Numbered from the stretch's first letter, positions 55,458 to 64,000 are shown. The stretch is 64,000 nucleotides of DNA from Salinimonas profundi (GCF_014750655.1 NZ_JABBXD010000003.1:186001-250000), one strand, 5' to 3'. Program-made: numbers and translations. Notes: generated by a model not told the origin, from the sequence alone.

Positions 55458-56747
55458 ATGAATAATAAACTGTCTTGCCTTTGCCTGTGCCTTGGTGGCT
55501 TGCTGACCGCCAGCGCTGCTGCTGATACCCTGATTCACGCAGGAAAACTGTTTGACGGGACCGGCTCTTCGCTGCGCAACAATGTCACTATTGTGATTGA
55601 TGACAACAAAATTGTGGAAGTCAAAGACGGTTTCACCAAAGCCGGTAACGATGATGAAGTGATCGATTTGAAAGATAGCACTGTGCTTCCGGGCCTGATG
55701 GATATGCATGTACACTTATCCTCTCAAAGCGGACCTGGCGCCTATCTGGAAAGATATACAAAGAATGAAGCCGATTACGCGCTTACCGCCGCCAATTATG
55801 CAAAGAAAACCCTGCACGCTGGCTTCACCACCGTCCGAAACCTTGGTGATAGCTACAATGAGACGGTCGCGTTGAGAAAAGCCATCGACAAAGGGTTACT
55901 GGAAGGGCCGCGTATTTATACAGCCGCTAAATCAATCGCTACCACAGGGGGCCATGCCGATCCCAGCAATGGTATGGCCCGCGTTATCCGACCCGACACA
56001 GGACCGGCGAGCGGTGTAGTTAATGGTACTGCTGAAGCCCGTGAGGCCGTCAGACAACGCTATCAGGACGGTGCTGACGTTATTAAAATCACCGCCACCG
56101 GCGGCGTACTGAGTGTGGCAAAGAGTGGGCAAAACCCACAATTTATGGATGACGAACTTCAGGCCATCGTCGACACAGCCAACGATTACGATATGACTGT
56201 TGCAGTCCATGCCCATGGCAAGGAAGGCATGAAGCGCGCTATTAAAGCAGGAGTCACCTCGATTGAACATGGCACCTACATGGATGAAGAAGCCATGAAT
56301 CTGATGAAAGAACACAATACCTATTATGTGCCTACGATAATGGCTGGCAAATTTGTTGCCGAAAAAGCCAAAATTGACGGTTATTTTCCGGATCTTGTTC
56401 GCCCCAAGGCCAGAGAGATTGGTCCGCTGATACAGGAAACGTTTAAAAGAGCCCACAACGCAGGTGTGAATATCGCCTTTGGCACAGATTCAGGGGTGTC
56501 AGCTCACGGTGACAATGCGCAGGAGCTAGGCTTTATGGTGGAGGCTGGTATGTCTGAAGCGGATGCACTGCTCAGTGCGACAAAACATGCAGCGGCAATG
56601 CTTAAAGTGGATGATCAGTTAGGTAGCGTAGAAAGTGGTAAATTTGCCGATATTATCGCTGTAAACGGGAACCCGATCGAAGATATCAGCGTAATGGAAT
56701 CTGTTACCTTCGTAATGAAGGATGGAAAGGTCATCAAACAACAGTAG
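55458..56747 (+). CDS. Exported amidohydrolase, Xaa-dipeptidase type
   Basis: The 429-residue protein has a signal peptide (about residues 5-22) and a metal-dependent amidohydrolase barrel: HVH with His84 and His86, Lys210 as the probable carbamylated lysine in [10 protein letters not shown], His251 and His253 in HAHGKEG, His271 in EHGTYMD and Asp344 in GTDSGV. This set matches binuclear prolidase-like and Xaa-Arg dipeptidases related to imidazolonepropionase. The export signal suggests peptide use in the periplasm. A VTT membrane-protein gene follows after six bases. Confidence 0.88.
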   Translation: MNNKLSCLCLCLGGLLTASAAADTLIHAGKLFDGTGSSLRNNVTIVIDDNKIVEVKDGFTKAGNDDEVIDLKDSTVLPGLMDMHVHLSSQSGPGAYLERYTKNEADYALTAANYAKKTLHAGFTTVRNLGDSYNETVALRKAIDKGLLEGPRIYTAAKSIATTGGHADPSNGMARVIRPDTGPASGVVNGTAEAREAVRQRYQDGADVIKITATGGVLSVAKSGQNPQFMDDELQAIVDTANDYDMTVAVHAHGKEGMKRAIKAGVTSIEHGTYMDEEAMNLMKEHNTYYVPTIMAGKFVAEKAKIDGYFPDLVRPKAREIGPLIQETFKRAHNAGVNIAFGTDSGVSAHGDNAQELGFMVEAGMSEADALLSATKHAAAMLKVDDQLGSVESGKFADIIAVNGNPIEDISVMESVTFVMKDGKVIKQQ

Positions 56748-56753
56748 GACGCC

Positions 56754-57338
56754 ATGGGCATACGCGCACAGGTAAAGGAAAGAACCCGACGGTTAAAAAA
56801 CTCCAAAAACATGCTTTCGGGTGTTGCAATTGCTTCAATGCTCGAATCAACCATTGTACCTATTCCTTTAGAAGCGGTGCTCGTGCCTTTAATGCAAGCC
56901 AGGCGCGATAAACTCTGGATGATTGCTTTTATGGCAACGCTAGGGTGCCTGGTCGGTGCTATCATTGGCTATGGCCTTGGCTATTTCCTGTTTGATCTTG
57001 TAGGTGATTGGGTCATCGACACATTTTCAAGTCAGTCACAGTTCGATAGCGTTAAGCAACAAATGCAGCGCCAGGGCTTCTGGTTTGTTCTGACACTTGG
57101 CATTGCCCCCATTCCTTTTCAAATTGCGATGCTGGCGGCAGGCGCCGCCAAATACTCACTGTTTTTCTTCGTGCTGGCGACCGTCATTGCCCGCTCAATC
57201 CGTTATTTTGGATTGGCCGTCGTGGTGTTGATTGCCGGCAATCAGGCTGAAGCGTTAATTCGACAGTACAAAGCCAGTGCAGTCGTTGGGCTGACACTCC
57301 TCGTTTTATTGTTGTGGTATTTAAGTACGCTGTTTTAA
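56754..57338 (+). CDS. VTT/DedA-like membrane protein (YqaA type)
   Basis: The 194-residue protein contains a VTT (SNARE-associated) domain: an N-terminal re-entrant segment with ASMLESTIVPIPLEAVLVPL, a GCLVGAIIGYGLGYF helix, LGIAPIPFQIAMLAAGAAKY and a C-terminal helix. Such proteins scramble or flip lipids or affect membrane potential. It begins six bases after the amidohydrolase gene. Confidence 0.82.
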   Translation: MGIRAQVKERTRRLKNSKNMLSGVAIASMLESTIVPIPLEAVLVPLMQARRDKLWMIAFMATLGCLVGAIIGYGLGYFLFDLVGDWVIDTFSSQSQFDSVKQQMQRQGFWFVLTLGIAPIPFQIAMLAAGAAKYSLFFFVLATVIARSIRYFGLAVVVLIAGNQAEALIRQYKASAVVGLTLLVLLLWYLSTLF

Positions 57339-57386
57339 CTACACGCATCAACCGTATTGACGAATGAAATAAAGCACTTTATTATT

Positions 57387-57405
57387 GATAATAATTCTCA
57401 TTTAC
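57387..57405 (+). promoter_or_regulatory. Probable Fur box
   Basis: The 19 bases GATAATAATTCTCATTTAC match the Fur consensus (GATAATGATAATCATTATC) at 14 positions, with a perfect first hexamer. It lies 26 bases before the GTG start of the next gene. It suggests iron repression of that two-gene unit. Confidence 0.55.
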
Positions 57406-57430
57406 ATTAAATATGTTTAAGGAGATTCAG

Positions 57431-57886
57431 GTGCGGTCGAGTTTCTTAAGTAACAAATATAAGCAGTGGCTACAGGCTAATCCTGAGGATGCAAGACTTC
57501 AACGCATGCAAATGCAGGAGACGGCTAACCGTTTTTTAGAAGAGGGTGACGAGGCCAGCGCTATCCACTGCAGCGCACAGGCACTGGAAATCGCCCAGGC
57601 GATTATTCAGTCTCTACGTTGTCCTGAGGAAGGTACTACGCTCATCTCGCAGGATTTTATTGCTTACGGTGCACTGGCAATTTATCTGGCTAATCATTAC
57701 CGAGCTGCCGGAGAAAAGGATGCGGCGCAGGAAATCATCCATGATGCGCAACAGCAGCTCATGGCACTAACACCACTTTATGCCAGTGAACCGCAGGTTG
57801 CACAGCTCATACAGGCCATTGTTCAATCACTGAGCGATGATCGTCCGGCACCCAAAACCGGTCCTGACGGACATATGCTTCATTAA
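57431..57886 (+). CDS. Unrecognised helical protein behind a Fur box
   Basis: The 151-residue protein appears all-helical, with the pattern of a TPR- or helical-repeat protein (ANPEDARLQRMQMQETANRF, DEASAIHCSAQALEIAQAII, YGALAIYLANHYRAAGEKDA). I recognise no family. I chose the GTG at 57431, six bases after a strong AAGGAG, instead of the ATG six codons earlier, which would lie within the likely leader. A 58-residue RHH-like gene follows after six bases. The upstream Fur box suggests iron control. Confidence 0.6.
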   Translation: MRSSFLSNKYKQWLQANPEDARLQRMQMQETANRFLEEGDEASAIHCSAQALEIAQAIIQSLRCPEEGTTLISQDFIAYGALAIYLANHYRAAGEKDAAQEIIHDAQQQLMALTPLYASEPQVAQLIQAIVQSLSDDRPAPKTGPDGHMLH

Positions 57887-57892
57887 GCCACA

Positions 57893-58069
57893 ATGAAATC
57901 AGCCAATCACTCTTCTCATCCCGACACCAAGGTGCACATTACCTTGCGCCTTGACACGATCCAAAGGCTTTTGCGTCTGCAGGCACTTCATGTCAGCGAT
58001 TTTAGCTGTAACAGTGATCGTACCAAATCCCTAATCCATGAAGCTCTGCTTAAATCATTACAGTCTTAA
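57893..58069 (+). CDS. Small ribbon-helix-helix-like protein
   Basis: A frame of 58 codons starts with ATG seven bases after the previous stop codon and ends with TAA. It contains a strand-like segment KVHITLRLD, then a helix (IQRLLRLQAL) and a second helix with SDRTKSLIHEALLKSL, which is the plan and residue pattern of CopG/MetJ ribbon-helix-helix DNA-binding proteins. The ribosome site is weak, so coupling to the preceding gene is likely. The family is my inference from the pattern; it may instead be a small protein of another kind. Confidence 0.6.
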   Translation: MKSANHSSHPDTKVHITLRLDTIQRLLRLQALHVSDFSCNSDRTKSLIHEALLKSLQS

Positions 58070-58150
58070 TTTATATTTCTTGAATATAAAGTAATCATGA
58101 AAGGTCCATAAGCCGTAAGCAAATAATAATCTTTTTTACGGAGCAAGATC

Positions 58151-58954
58151 TTGACTGATAACTGGAAGTCCATGCTGGTCTTTGGTGGGTATGCCGCTAA
58201 GACAGTTGTTTATTGTCTGTTAGGCGTGCTGATTCTGAAAATGGCGATTGGTGTGTATGGATCAGACTCTCCGTCACAAAAAAATGTGTTTCTTTCTATT
58301 ATTGAGCAACCGTTTGGCAGAATTATGCTGGGTTGTGTCATCGTGGGAATGGCATGTTATGTGGTTTGGCGTTTCGTTCAGGCGAGCATGAACATTGATA
58401 ACCTGGATATGAGCTCGGCAAAAGACGTGGTTAAACGGGTATTTTATTTCGTTTCCGGCATTATTTACGCCTTTGGTACTTATCTGGCGATTAAGGTTTT
58501 TCACGGGTCAAGCGGCTCTTCCAGTGGCGGCCAAAGTAATAGCGAGGAGATGTCATCAACCTTAATGCAGCAGCAATGGGGCATCTATTTGGTGGCTGCT
58601 GTAGGCATCATCATCGTTATATTTTCTTTTATACAGTTTAAGCATGCCTTTAAAGCAGACTTCATGGATAAGTTCGATGTTCACAGAATGTCGGCCAAAA
58701 TCAAAAAAATAAGCCAGGTGGTGGGTCGCATGGGCTTCTTCGCCCGGGGAATCGTCTATATTCTGGTTGGTGGTTTCTTTATTCAGGCAGCGTATAAAGC
58801 CAACCCTGAGGAAGCTGGAGGGCTCAAAGAGGCGCTGGATACGATTATTCAACAAAGTTACGGACAATATGCTCTGATGGTCGTGGGCGCTGGGATCTTC
58901 TTATTTGGTATTTTCTGCGCGATTGAGAGTCGTTATCACAAGACATCAGGCTAA
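58151..58954 (+). CDS. DUF1206 family membrane protein
   Basis: The 267-residue protein has three internal repeats of a two-helix unit, the DUF1206 pattern: AKTVVYCLLGVLILKMAI, FYFVSGIIYAFGTYLAIK and ARGIVYILVGGFFIQAAY, each followed by a helix with a WxF or FGIFCAI ending. It starts with TTG, with GGAG nine bases upstream. The function is unknown. The bidirectional terminator separates it from the convergent tusA. Confidence 0.85.
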   Translation: MTDNWKSMLVFGGYAAKTVVYCLLGVLILKMAIGVYGSDSPSQKNVFLSIIEQPFGRIMLGCVIVGMACYVVWRFVQASMNIDNLDMSSAKDVVKRVFYFVSGIIYAFGTYLAIKVFHGSSGSSSGGQSNSEEMSSTLMQQQWGIYLVAAVGIIIVIFSFIQFKHAFKADFMDKFDVHRMSAKIKKISQVVGRMGFFARGIVYILVGGFFIQAAYKANPEEAGGLKEALDTIIQQSYGQYALMVVGAGIFLFGIFCAIESRYHKTSG

Positions 58955-58985
58955 CTGATACATTTCGCTTCAGGCACTGACGTAG

Positions 58986-59014
58986 AAAAAAAGGGGGCTT
59001 AGCCCCCTTTTTTT
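58986..59014. terminator. Bidirectional terminator, DUF1206 and tusA
   Basis: AAAAAAA, GGGGGC, a three-base loop, GCCCCC and TTTTTTT: a symmetric hairpin that works for both strands. It includes the tusA stop codon and its last four codons. Confidence 0.92.
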
Positions 59015-59250
59015 ATCAGGTATTCGTACGGTATCTCATCAGTTTGCGCTCTGAGCAAAGCATGCTGCATGAAACGACAAAAGCTGGGCACGTCGCGGGC
59101 CGTCGACGGGTCGTCAGCCGTAATATAAACCGTCTCCCCCTCTGCCATTTTCCTGACTTTAAGCCGAATCATCATCACGGGTTCCGGACAGCGAAGTCCT
59201 TTGGCATCCAATTGAAAATCCGCGTCATGAAAATCCATAAGGTCACTCAC
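58999..59250 (-). CDS. tusA: TusA-family sulfurtransferase
   Basis: An 83-residue protein with the TusA signature, Cys21 in [11 protein letters not shown], and the following [13 protein letters not shown]. TusA passes a persulfide sulfur to tRNA-modifying and cofactor-making enzymes. It follows pyrE by two bases, so it is in the rph-pyrE-tusA transcript. Its final Lys-Lys-Gly-Gly and stop codon are encoded by the left arm of the transcription terminator. Related SirA/YedF-type proteins share the motif, so the exact name is slightly less certain. Confidence 0.85.
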   Translation of the reverse strand: MSDLMDFHDADFQLDAKGLRCPEPVMMIRLKVRKMAEGETVYITADDPSTARDVPSFCRFMQHALLRAQTDEIPYEYLIKKGG

Positions 59251-59252
59251 TG

Positions 59253-59894
59253 TCAGATTCCGTATTCATCGCGATAAGCATTAATCGTGTTTATACGATC
59301 CTGTTGAGCAGGCTGCTCACTCAGATAAGTAACCACGTCAGCCAATGTGACGATAGACACCACCTGGGTATTAAAATCACGCTCGACTTCCTGAATTGCG
59401 GATAATTCGCCTTGACCACGTTCCTGACGGTCCAAAGCGATCAAGACCCCCGCCAACGACGCATTATTCTGCTCAATAAGCTGCATAGATTCGCGAATCG
59501 CAGTACCGGCGGTAATGACATCGTCCACCAGCATCACTTTACCTTCCAGTGGACTCCCTACCAGATTTCCGCCTTCGCCATGCGTTTTTGCTTCTTTGCG
59601 GTTGAAACAATAAGGCGTATCAACATCATACTGATCAGCTAACGCTACCGCCGTGGTTGTAGCAATTGGGATGCCTTTATAAGCCGGCCCGAATAAGACA
59701 TCAAACTTAATTCCGGCATCCATCACTGCAGCGGCATAAAACCGGCCAAGCTTGGCCAGATCACCGCCACGATTAAACAGCCCGGCATTAAAAAAATAAG
59801 GGCTCGTTCGACCAGATTTTAAGGTAAATTCACCGAATTTCAGTACCCCACGGGCAATCGCAAATTCAATAAATTCTTTCTGGAACGGTTTCAT
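59253..59894 (-). CDS. pyrE: PyrE, orotate phosphoribosyltransferase
   Basis: At 213 residues this matches the E. coli enzyme. The PRPP-binding motif is [13 protein letters not shown] at residues 120-132; the substrate loop EAKTHGEGG is at 101-109 and the dimer arginine/lysine region [12 protein letters not shown] is at 23-34. It makes orotidine monophosphate in pyrimidine synthesis. It is 11 bases downstream of rph, as in E. coli, where rph-pyrE form one operon. Confidence 0.97.
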   Translation of the reverse strand: MKPFQKEFIEFAIARGVLKFGEFTLKSGRTSPYFFNAGLFNRGGDLAKLGRFYAAAVMDAGIKFDVLFGPAYKGIPIATTTAVALADQYDVDTPYCFNRKEAKTHGEGGNLVGSPLEGKVMLVDDVITAGTAIRESMQLIEQNNASLAGVLIALDRQERGQGELSAIQEVERDFNTQVVSIVTLADVVTYLSEQPAQQDRINTINAYRDEYGI

Positions 59895-59905
59895 TGCCCT
59901 TCTCC

Positions 59906-60619
59906 TTATGCCAGCGCAGCTTTTTGTGCATCGAATAATTCACGCAGACCGTGTTTTGCGATCTCCAGCATCTCATTCATTTCATCAAATGAGAACGGCT
60001 CGCCTTCAGCAGTCCCCTGAACTTCGATCAGCTTACCTGTCTCTGTCATGACGATATTCATGTCAGTTTCAGCCGTAGAATCTTCTGTATATTCAAGATC
60101 AGCAATAGCACCACCGTCATGAATTCCCACCGACAGTGCAGCAATCATATGTTTTAACGGGTTGGCCTTGATAATTCCTTTAGCTCGCATGTAGGTCAGT
60201 GCATCAACCAATGCTACACATGCCCCTGTGATAGATGCTGTGCGAGTTCCGCCATCAGCCTGAATAACATCGCAATCTAAAGTGATGGTATTTTCACCCA
60301 GCAGTTTCAAATCGATAGCCGCACGCAACGAACGCGCAATCAACCGTTGAATTTCTAATGTGCGACCACCTTGTTTACCGCGCGCCGCTTCACGCTGGCT
60401 ACGGGTATGGGTTGAACGCGGCAACATGCTGTACTCAGCCGTTACCCAGCCTTTGCCCTGTCCTTTCATGAACCGTGGCACACCTTCTTCCACCGTTGCA
60501 TTACAAAGTACTTTGGTATTGCCAAACTCAATCAGCACAGAGCCTTCTGCATGGCAGGTAAAGTTACGGGTAATGGTGACCGGACGGATTTGACTGGCAG
60601 TTCTGCCACTTGGACGCAT
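59906..60619 (-). CDS. rph: RNase PH
   Basis: The 237-residue phosphorolytic exoribonuclease trims tRNA 3' ends. It has the RNase PH sequence throughout: [14 protein letters not shown] at the start, [34 protein letters not shown], and [20 protein letters not shown] chose the ATG at 60619 rather than the one 21 bases upstream because GGAG lies seven bases before it and E. coli Rph starts at the same point. First gene of the rph-pyrE-tusA transcript. Confidence 0.97.
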   Translation of the reverse strand: MRPSGRTASQIRPVTITRNFTCHAEGSVLIEFGNTKVLCNATVEEGVPRFMKGQGKGWVTAEYSMLPRSTHTRSQREAARGKQGGRTLEIQRLIARSLRAAIDLKLLGENTITLDCDVIQADGGTRTASITGACVALVDALTYMRAKGIIKANPLKHMIAALSVGIHDGGAIADLEYTEDSTAETDMNIVMTETGKLIEVQGTAEGEPFSFDEMNEMLEIAKHGLRELFDAQKAALA

Positions 60620-60729
60620 AGGTTTCTCCTGATTAGGCACATTTTATTTAAAATAATTAAGTGCGCTAAGTATAACGCACTTGCCGAATCAAGTTGAGCA
60701 CCGAATGTAAGATTTATAGCGTGATACAA

Positions 60730-60747
60730 GCGGGCCGGATGGCCCGC
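60730..60747 (-). terminator. Hairpin between the second S9 peptidase and rph
   Basis: GCGGGCC, four bases and GGCCCGC form a 7-bp GC stem just past the peptidase stop. Only CTTGTAT follows on the minus strand, so termination may be weak and some read-through into rph is possible. Confidence 0.5.
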
Positions 60748-60757
60748 CGGAAAGAAA

Positions 60758-62704
60758 CTAGTTGAAGTTTGTTTGAAGAAACTTTGTCACCTCACCGTAA
60801 AATTCGGCGCGATTATTCTCATCATAAAATCCATGGGTTTCTTCATCCCGAACAAACCATTCATAGGGCTTCTGTGCATCATCCAATGCACTCTTCAATC
60901 GCTCAGCATGCTCAAACGGTACGCGGCGATCTCTTTTTCCGTGCGCGATAAGAACAGGACCATCCAATGACTGAACATGGTTCACCGGAGAAAAGTCAGC
61001 CAGCTGCTTCTGGTCAGTACCAATAACCCGCTTTAAGAAGCTTTTGCCCCAAAGCTCAGTGGGTGTATCGCCTTCTTCATACATCAGGTTCAGGTCATAC
61101 ACGCCAGCCATTGAGATAGCGCATTTAAATAGTTCAGGTGCCATCGAGGCAGACATCAGCGCGGAGTAGCCGCCGAAACTTGCGCCCATGATGCAGATAT
61201 TTGATTTATCTATCTTACCCTGCTCGGCAGCCCAGCGGGTACCATCAATAATATCCTGTTGTACCAGGTCACCCCAGTGGTGGTAGCCTGCTTGCTGATA
61301 ATCAGCACCATAGCTCCCCGAACCGCGGTAATTAACCTGCAGTACCGCATAGCCCTGACCGGCCAGCATCTGGACATCGCGATCAAATCCCCAATAATCA
61401 CGAACGCCGTGCGGGCCTCCGTGTACCAGGGTTACCAGTGGCACCTTTTCATCTTTCGCCATCCCTACAGGATAAGTCAGATAGCCATGAATAGGCGTGC
61501 CATCAGTCGCCGGAAAGGTGACAGGCTGGGTCTCAGAAAAGTCATCAATGCTGATATGATTCATATTAGCAAGCAGTTGCGTCAGTTGTCCGGAAGACTT
61601 ATCAAACAGATAAAATGTGCCCGCGTCGATATCATTACTAGCATATAAAACCCAATACTGACCGTCTCTGGAGCGGCTGGTCAGCGTAAGCGAATATCCC
61701 GGCAAAGCGCCAAGCAACCCTTTAAACAGTGCGGCTTCTTCCCCCGCATCTTCAAACATCACGTAAGCAGGACGGCCGTCGTCAACTCTGATTGCATAAG
61801 CGTCAGTATTATCAACCGTAACGTTAATACTACCAGGTGAAAGTGAGACTTTTTTATCAGTATAAATCTCTTCCCGTTTACCTGTTTCCAGAGACATTCT
61901 GAACAAGCCAACTTTGTCCTGTTCGAAGTTATCCAGATAGATGGCATCTTTAGCATTATTACTCAGTGCTATTGGCTGAAAAGCTTCGCCAAAATTATCT
62001 GAGACCTCACGCCACTCGTCGTCGATGAAACGGTAAATTTTCTTGTCGCCACTTTCGTCGGTACCTATCGCCATTTTCAGATTACCCTGCTTATCAGCAA
62101 AGAAACTGGCTTGCTGAGCCGGCGCAAGAGTCACCGGTTTGAGCAGACGCCCTGTATAAATATCCAACTTGTGAATTGATGCGTAGCGATAATTACCTTC
62201 CGACATAGGGGTGGAAGAGATAAGAATGTGCCGTTTATCATCTGGCAAAATACTGATTATTTCAGCCCAGCCCTCGGTTGCCTGTTTACGACGAATTTTA
62301 GTATCCATGCGCTCTTGCACAGTGAATCCGTAAATCATCTCACCTTGCGTACCATCGTAGTTAACAGCGTACAGCTCTCCATAGTTTGACGATTCCGTCT
62401 GCCAGGGTTTACGCCGCCATATCTCCAATACAATTCTTTCGTTATTTCCCCAATAGAAGTTTCCGACATCACCGCGGGTACCCAGACTAGCTCCTCCAAG
62501 AACAGAAAAGTCTTTAAGATTGAACACAGCAAGGTTTCTGGCTCCTTTATCGTCAAAGCTAACGGCAAGTTTGGTACCGTCGGGGGAAAGCTTCGCACTT
62601 TGATAGGTATAGTTTTTGGCTATATCCTTAACGGTAAATGTTGCTTCACTGGAAACTGAAAAAAAAGTAAGTGAAATTATGATAAGCAGGTGTAGATACT
62701 TCAT
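60758..62704 (-). CDS. Exported S9 family (prolyl oligopeptidase-like) peptidase
   Basis: The 648-residue protein starts with a signal peptide (about residues 1-20) at the ATG at 62704, where GGA lies eight bases upstream; the open frame continues 48 codons further but those residues look non-coding. A propeller-like domain (about 20-400) precedes the hydrolase domain with Ser509 in GASFGGYS, Asp592 in HGKRDRRV and His624 in THGFYD. It is a paralogue of the enzyme at 38.0-40.0 kb. It interrupts the usual yicC/rph adjacency. Confidence 0.93.
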   Translation of the reverse strand: MKYLHLLIIISLTFFSVSSEATFTVKDIAKNYTYQSAKLSPDGTKLAVSFDDKGARNLAVFNLKDFSVLGGASLGTRGDVGNFYWGNNERIVLEIWRRKPWQTESSNYGELYAVNYDGTQGEMIYGFTVQERMDTKIRRKQATEGWAEIISILPDDKRHILISSTPMSEGNYRYASIHKLDIYTGRLLKPVTLAPAQQASFFADKQGNLKMAIGTDESGDKKIYRFIDDEWREVSDNFGEAFQPIALSNNAKDAIYLDNFEQDKVGLFRMSLETGKREEIYTDKKVSLSPGSINVTVDNTDAYAIRVDDGRPAYVMFEDAGEEAALFKGLLGALPGYSLTLTSRSRDGQYWVLYASNDIDAGTFYLFDKSSGQLTQLLANMNHISIDDFSETQPVTFPATDGTPIHGYLTYPVGMAKDEKVPLVTLVHGGPHGVRDYWGFDRDVQMLAGQGYAVLQVNYRGSGSYGADYQQAGYHHWGDLVQQDIIDGTRWAAEQGKIDKSNICIMGASFGGYSALMSASMAPELFKCAISMAGVYDLNLMYEEGDTPTELWGKSFLKRVIGTDQKQLADFSPVNHVQSLDGPVLIAHGKRDRRVPFEHAERLKSALDDAQKPYEWFVRDEETHGFYDENNRAEFYGEVTKFLQTNFN

Positions 62705-62914
62705 GTTGACGTCCGTGTGCATGTTTTTTGCGAGTTTATTATTATATATCGAGCAAAGCATACGAAAAGGTGATTTGCGATTCAATATCCCCTGTACCAA
62801 ATTTAATAAAGCGCGTGGATGGCAGTAAAAACAATGATTGCTAGTCATTATCTATCGACTTCACGTATCATCAAGCAATAGCATCTAATTCGCTGATCAA
62901 AAAAGGCTATTCCT

Positions 62915-63778
62915 ATGATTTACAGTATGACCGCATTCGCCCGTAACGAAATCAAACAAGACTGGGGTTCGGTAGTGTGGGAAATCCGCTCTGTGAACCA
63001 GCGTTTTCTTGAAACTTATTTTCGTTTACCTGAACAATTTCGATCGTTTGAACCGATGCTCCGCGAGCGCTTTCGCAAACGCTTGCATCGCGGCAAAGTA
63101 GAATGCAGTTTGCGCTTTGCACCCTCAGAGAATGCGCAGTCCACACTTACACTCAACGAGGACCTGGCAAAACAGGTTTTGCATGCCGCGGACTGGGTGC
63201 AATCTCACGGTCAGTCCACCGGCGTGAATCCGATGGATGTATTGCGTTGGCCCGGCGTCATTGCGGCTGAGGAAACCGATATGGATACCATTCACAGCGA
63301 CACAATGAGTGGCTTTGATACCGCACTGGATCAGTTTATTGAGGCAAGAGAAGCCGAAGGTAAAACACTGAGATCGCTTATAGAGCAACGTCTGGATAGT
63401 ATTGAAACCGAAGTCGCTACCGTAAAAGAAAAAATGCCTGAAATCATGCAGTGGCAGCGCGAACGCATTCAGACACGTTTTGAAGAGGCAAAAATAGAAT
63501 TAGATGAAGGGCGTTTTGAGCAGGAAATGATCATGCTCGCGCAGAAGGTCGATGTGGCCGAGGAAATTGATCGTCTAAATTCACACGTTAATGAAACACG
63601 TAACATTCTTAAAAAAGGTGGTGCGTGTGGTCGCAGGCTGGACTTCATGATGCAGGAGTTCAACCGTGAAGCGAATACACTGGGTTCCAAATCAATCAGC
63701 ACAGCGATCACGCAATCAGCCGTTGAGCTAAAAGTTTTGATAGAGCAAATGCGCGAGCAGATCCAGAATATTGAGTAG
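62915..63778 (+). CDS. YicC family endoribonuclease
   Basis: The 287-residue protein begins with the typical MIYSMTAFAR and has the YicC plan, an N-terminal domain with SVNQRFLETYFRLPEQ and a long charged helical region ending with the family's CGRRLDFMMQEFNREANTLGSK and the DUF1732-like C-terminus. YicC-type proteins have been reported as endoribonucleases. The gene is normally beside rph; here one peptidase gene lies between. No strong ribosome site is seen. Confidence 0.92.
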   Translation: MIYSMTAFARNEIKQDWGSVVWEIRSVNQRFLETYFRLPEQFRSFEPMLRERFRKRLHRGKVECSLRFAPSENAQSTLTLNEDLAKQVLHAADWVQSHGQSTGVNPMDVLRWPGVIAAEETDMDTIHSDTMSGFDTALDQFIEAREAEGKTLRSLIEQRLDSIETEVATVKEKMPEIMQWQRERIQTRFEEAKIELDEGRFEQEMIMLAQKVDVAEEIDRLNSHVNETRNILKKGGACGRRLDFMMQEFNREANTLGSKSISTAITQSAVELKVLIEQMREQIQNIE

Positions 63779-63862
63779 CGTAATCACACCGATAGCGGCA
63801 CACTACTGAAACCGTCTTTTAGTCAGATTTTGCTTTCGTCTGGGCGTTAGATAATTCTTGAT

Positions 63863-63892
63863 ACTGGCTGCATTTATAATCTTGCAGCCAGT
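63863..63892 (-). terminator. 10-bp hairpin after the TonB-dependent receptor gene
   Basis: ACTGGCTGCA and TGCAGCCAGT form a perfect stem with a ten-base AT-rich loop, 26 bases beyond the receptor stop and 84 bases after yicC. Neither side has a T-run, so it may be a weak terminator or 3' structure for either gene. Confidence 0.45.
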
Positions 63893-63918
63893 GCATGCTT
63901 GGCGATACTTCTATATTA

Positions 63919-64000
63919 TCAGAAACGATAATTGACGCTTACGCGGTAGCTTCGTGGCTCCCCGGGCATCGTCCAGATTGCCGAATAGGAGCTTGGATAG
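63919..64000 (-). CDS. C-terminal end of a TonB-dependent receptor (cut by window end)
   Basis: On the minus strand the last 26 residues before a TGA stop read through to the window edge and end PRSYRVSVNYRF. The alternation of polar and hydrophobic residues and the final aromatic Phe are what the last barrel strand of TonB-dependent receptors looks like, where YRF is needed for recognition by the Bam machine. Only this strand is visible; the receptor's ligand cannot be told. A different outer-membrane barrel is possible. Confidence 0.55.
   Translation of the reverse strand, partial: YPSSYSAIWTMPGEPRSYRVSVNYRF

Noticed and set aside
1..64000. CRISPR arrays, insertion sequences, integrases, prophage genes, origin of replication
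   Set aside because: No repeated spacer pattern, no transposase or integrase, no phage structural genes, no DnaA box cluster were noticed on reading.

Overview
The window looks like a chromosomal core segment of a marine gammaproteobacterium of the Alteromonadales, probably Alteromonadaceae (Alteromonas or Salinimonas-like). The basis is protein recognition and gene order: a caa3-type cytochrome oxidase operon with a DUF2909 gene, tamA-tamB, several exported peptidases, a TonB-dependent receptor end, and fragments of gene order shared with E. coli (bioH-comF/gntX-nfuA, ilvEDA-yifB-ilvY-ilvC, lexA near plsB, tusA-pyrE-rph-yicC). I saw no tRNA, rRNA, CRISPR array, prophage or insertion sequence.

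Layout. 1-5.4 kb: end of an unrecognised gene, tex, a putative SprA-type metalloprotease with a tiny flagellar-rod-like protein, then divergent bioH and comF. 5.4-11.9 kb: exported M14 carboxypeptidase, nfuA with a likely IscR operator, a small membrane protein, a MATE (DinF-like) transporter, an exported polysaccharide deacetylase. 11.4-20.9 kb: a minus-strand respiratory operon in transcription order cox2(cyt c fusion)-cox1-cox11-cox3-surf1-hypothetical-ctaA-cyoE-sco, followed by a GNAT enzyme and a membrane protein; a small DUF2909 gene sits inside it on the other strand. 21-26 kb: lexA with an SOS operator, DUF2177, plsB, a kelch lipoprotein. 26-35.6 kb: branched-chain amino acid block ilvE-ilvD-ilvA (minus), a TRIC-family channel and yifB (plus), ilvY/ilvC divergent around TTGCAA operators; no ilvGM.

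35.6-46 kb: a structured gene-free stretch, a CHRD protein, an MFS transporter, an S9 peptidase divergent from tamA-tamB. 45.7-50 kb: an ECF sigma factor with a membrane partner and a divergent PspB-like protein, a 2-hydroxyacid dehydrogenase with a thioesterase, and proB. 50-58.9 kb: M1 peptidase with a DUF6702 partner, small DUF proteins, DUF3014-DUF1285, an exported amidohydrolase with a VTT membrane protein, a Fur-box-preceded pair (a helical protein and a 58-residue ribbon-helix-helix-like protein), and DUF1206. 59-64 kb: rph-pyrE-tusA (transcribed in that order on the minus strand), a second S9 peptidase, yicC, and the C-terminal end of a TonB-dependent receptor cut by the window edge.

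How it fits together: most genes are housekeeping (aerobic respiration, Fe-S carriers, branched-chain amino acid, proline, biotin and pyrimidine synthesis, membrane lipid and outer-membrane assembly). The accessory layer is peptide scavenging (M14, M1, two S9 enzymes, an amidohydrolase of the Xaa-dipeptidase type). Two of these peptidases sit inside otherwise conserved gene neighbourhoods. The least explained parts are the flagellar-like/metalloprotease pair, the ECF/PspB-like module, the Fur-box/RHH pair and the structured region before the CHRD gene.
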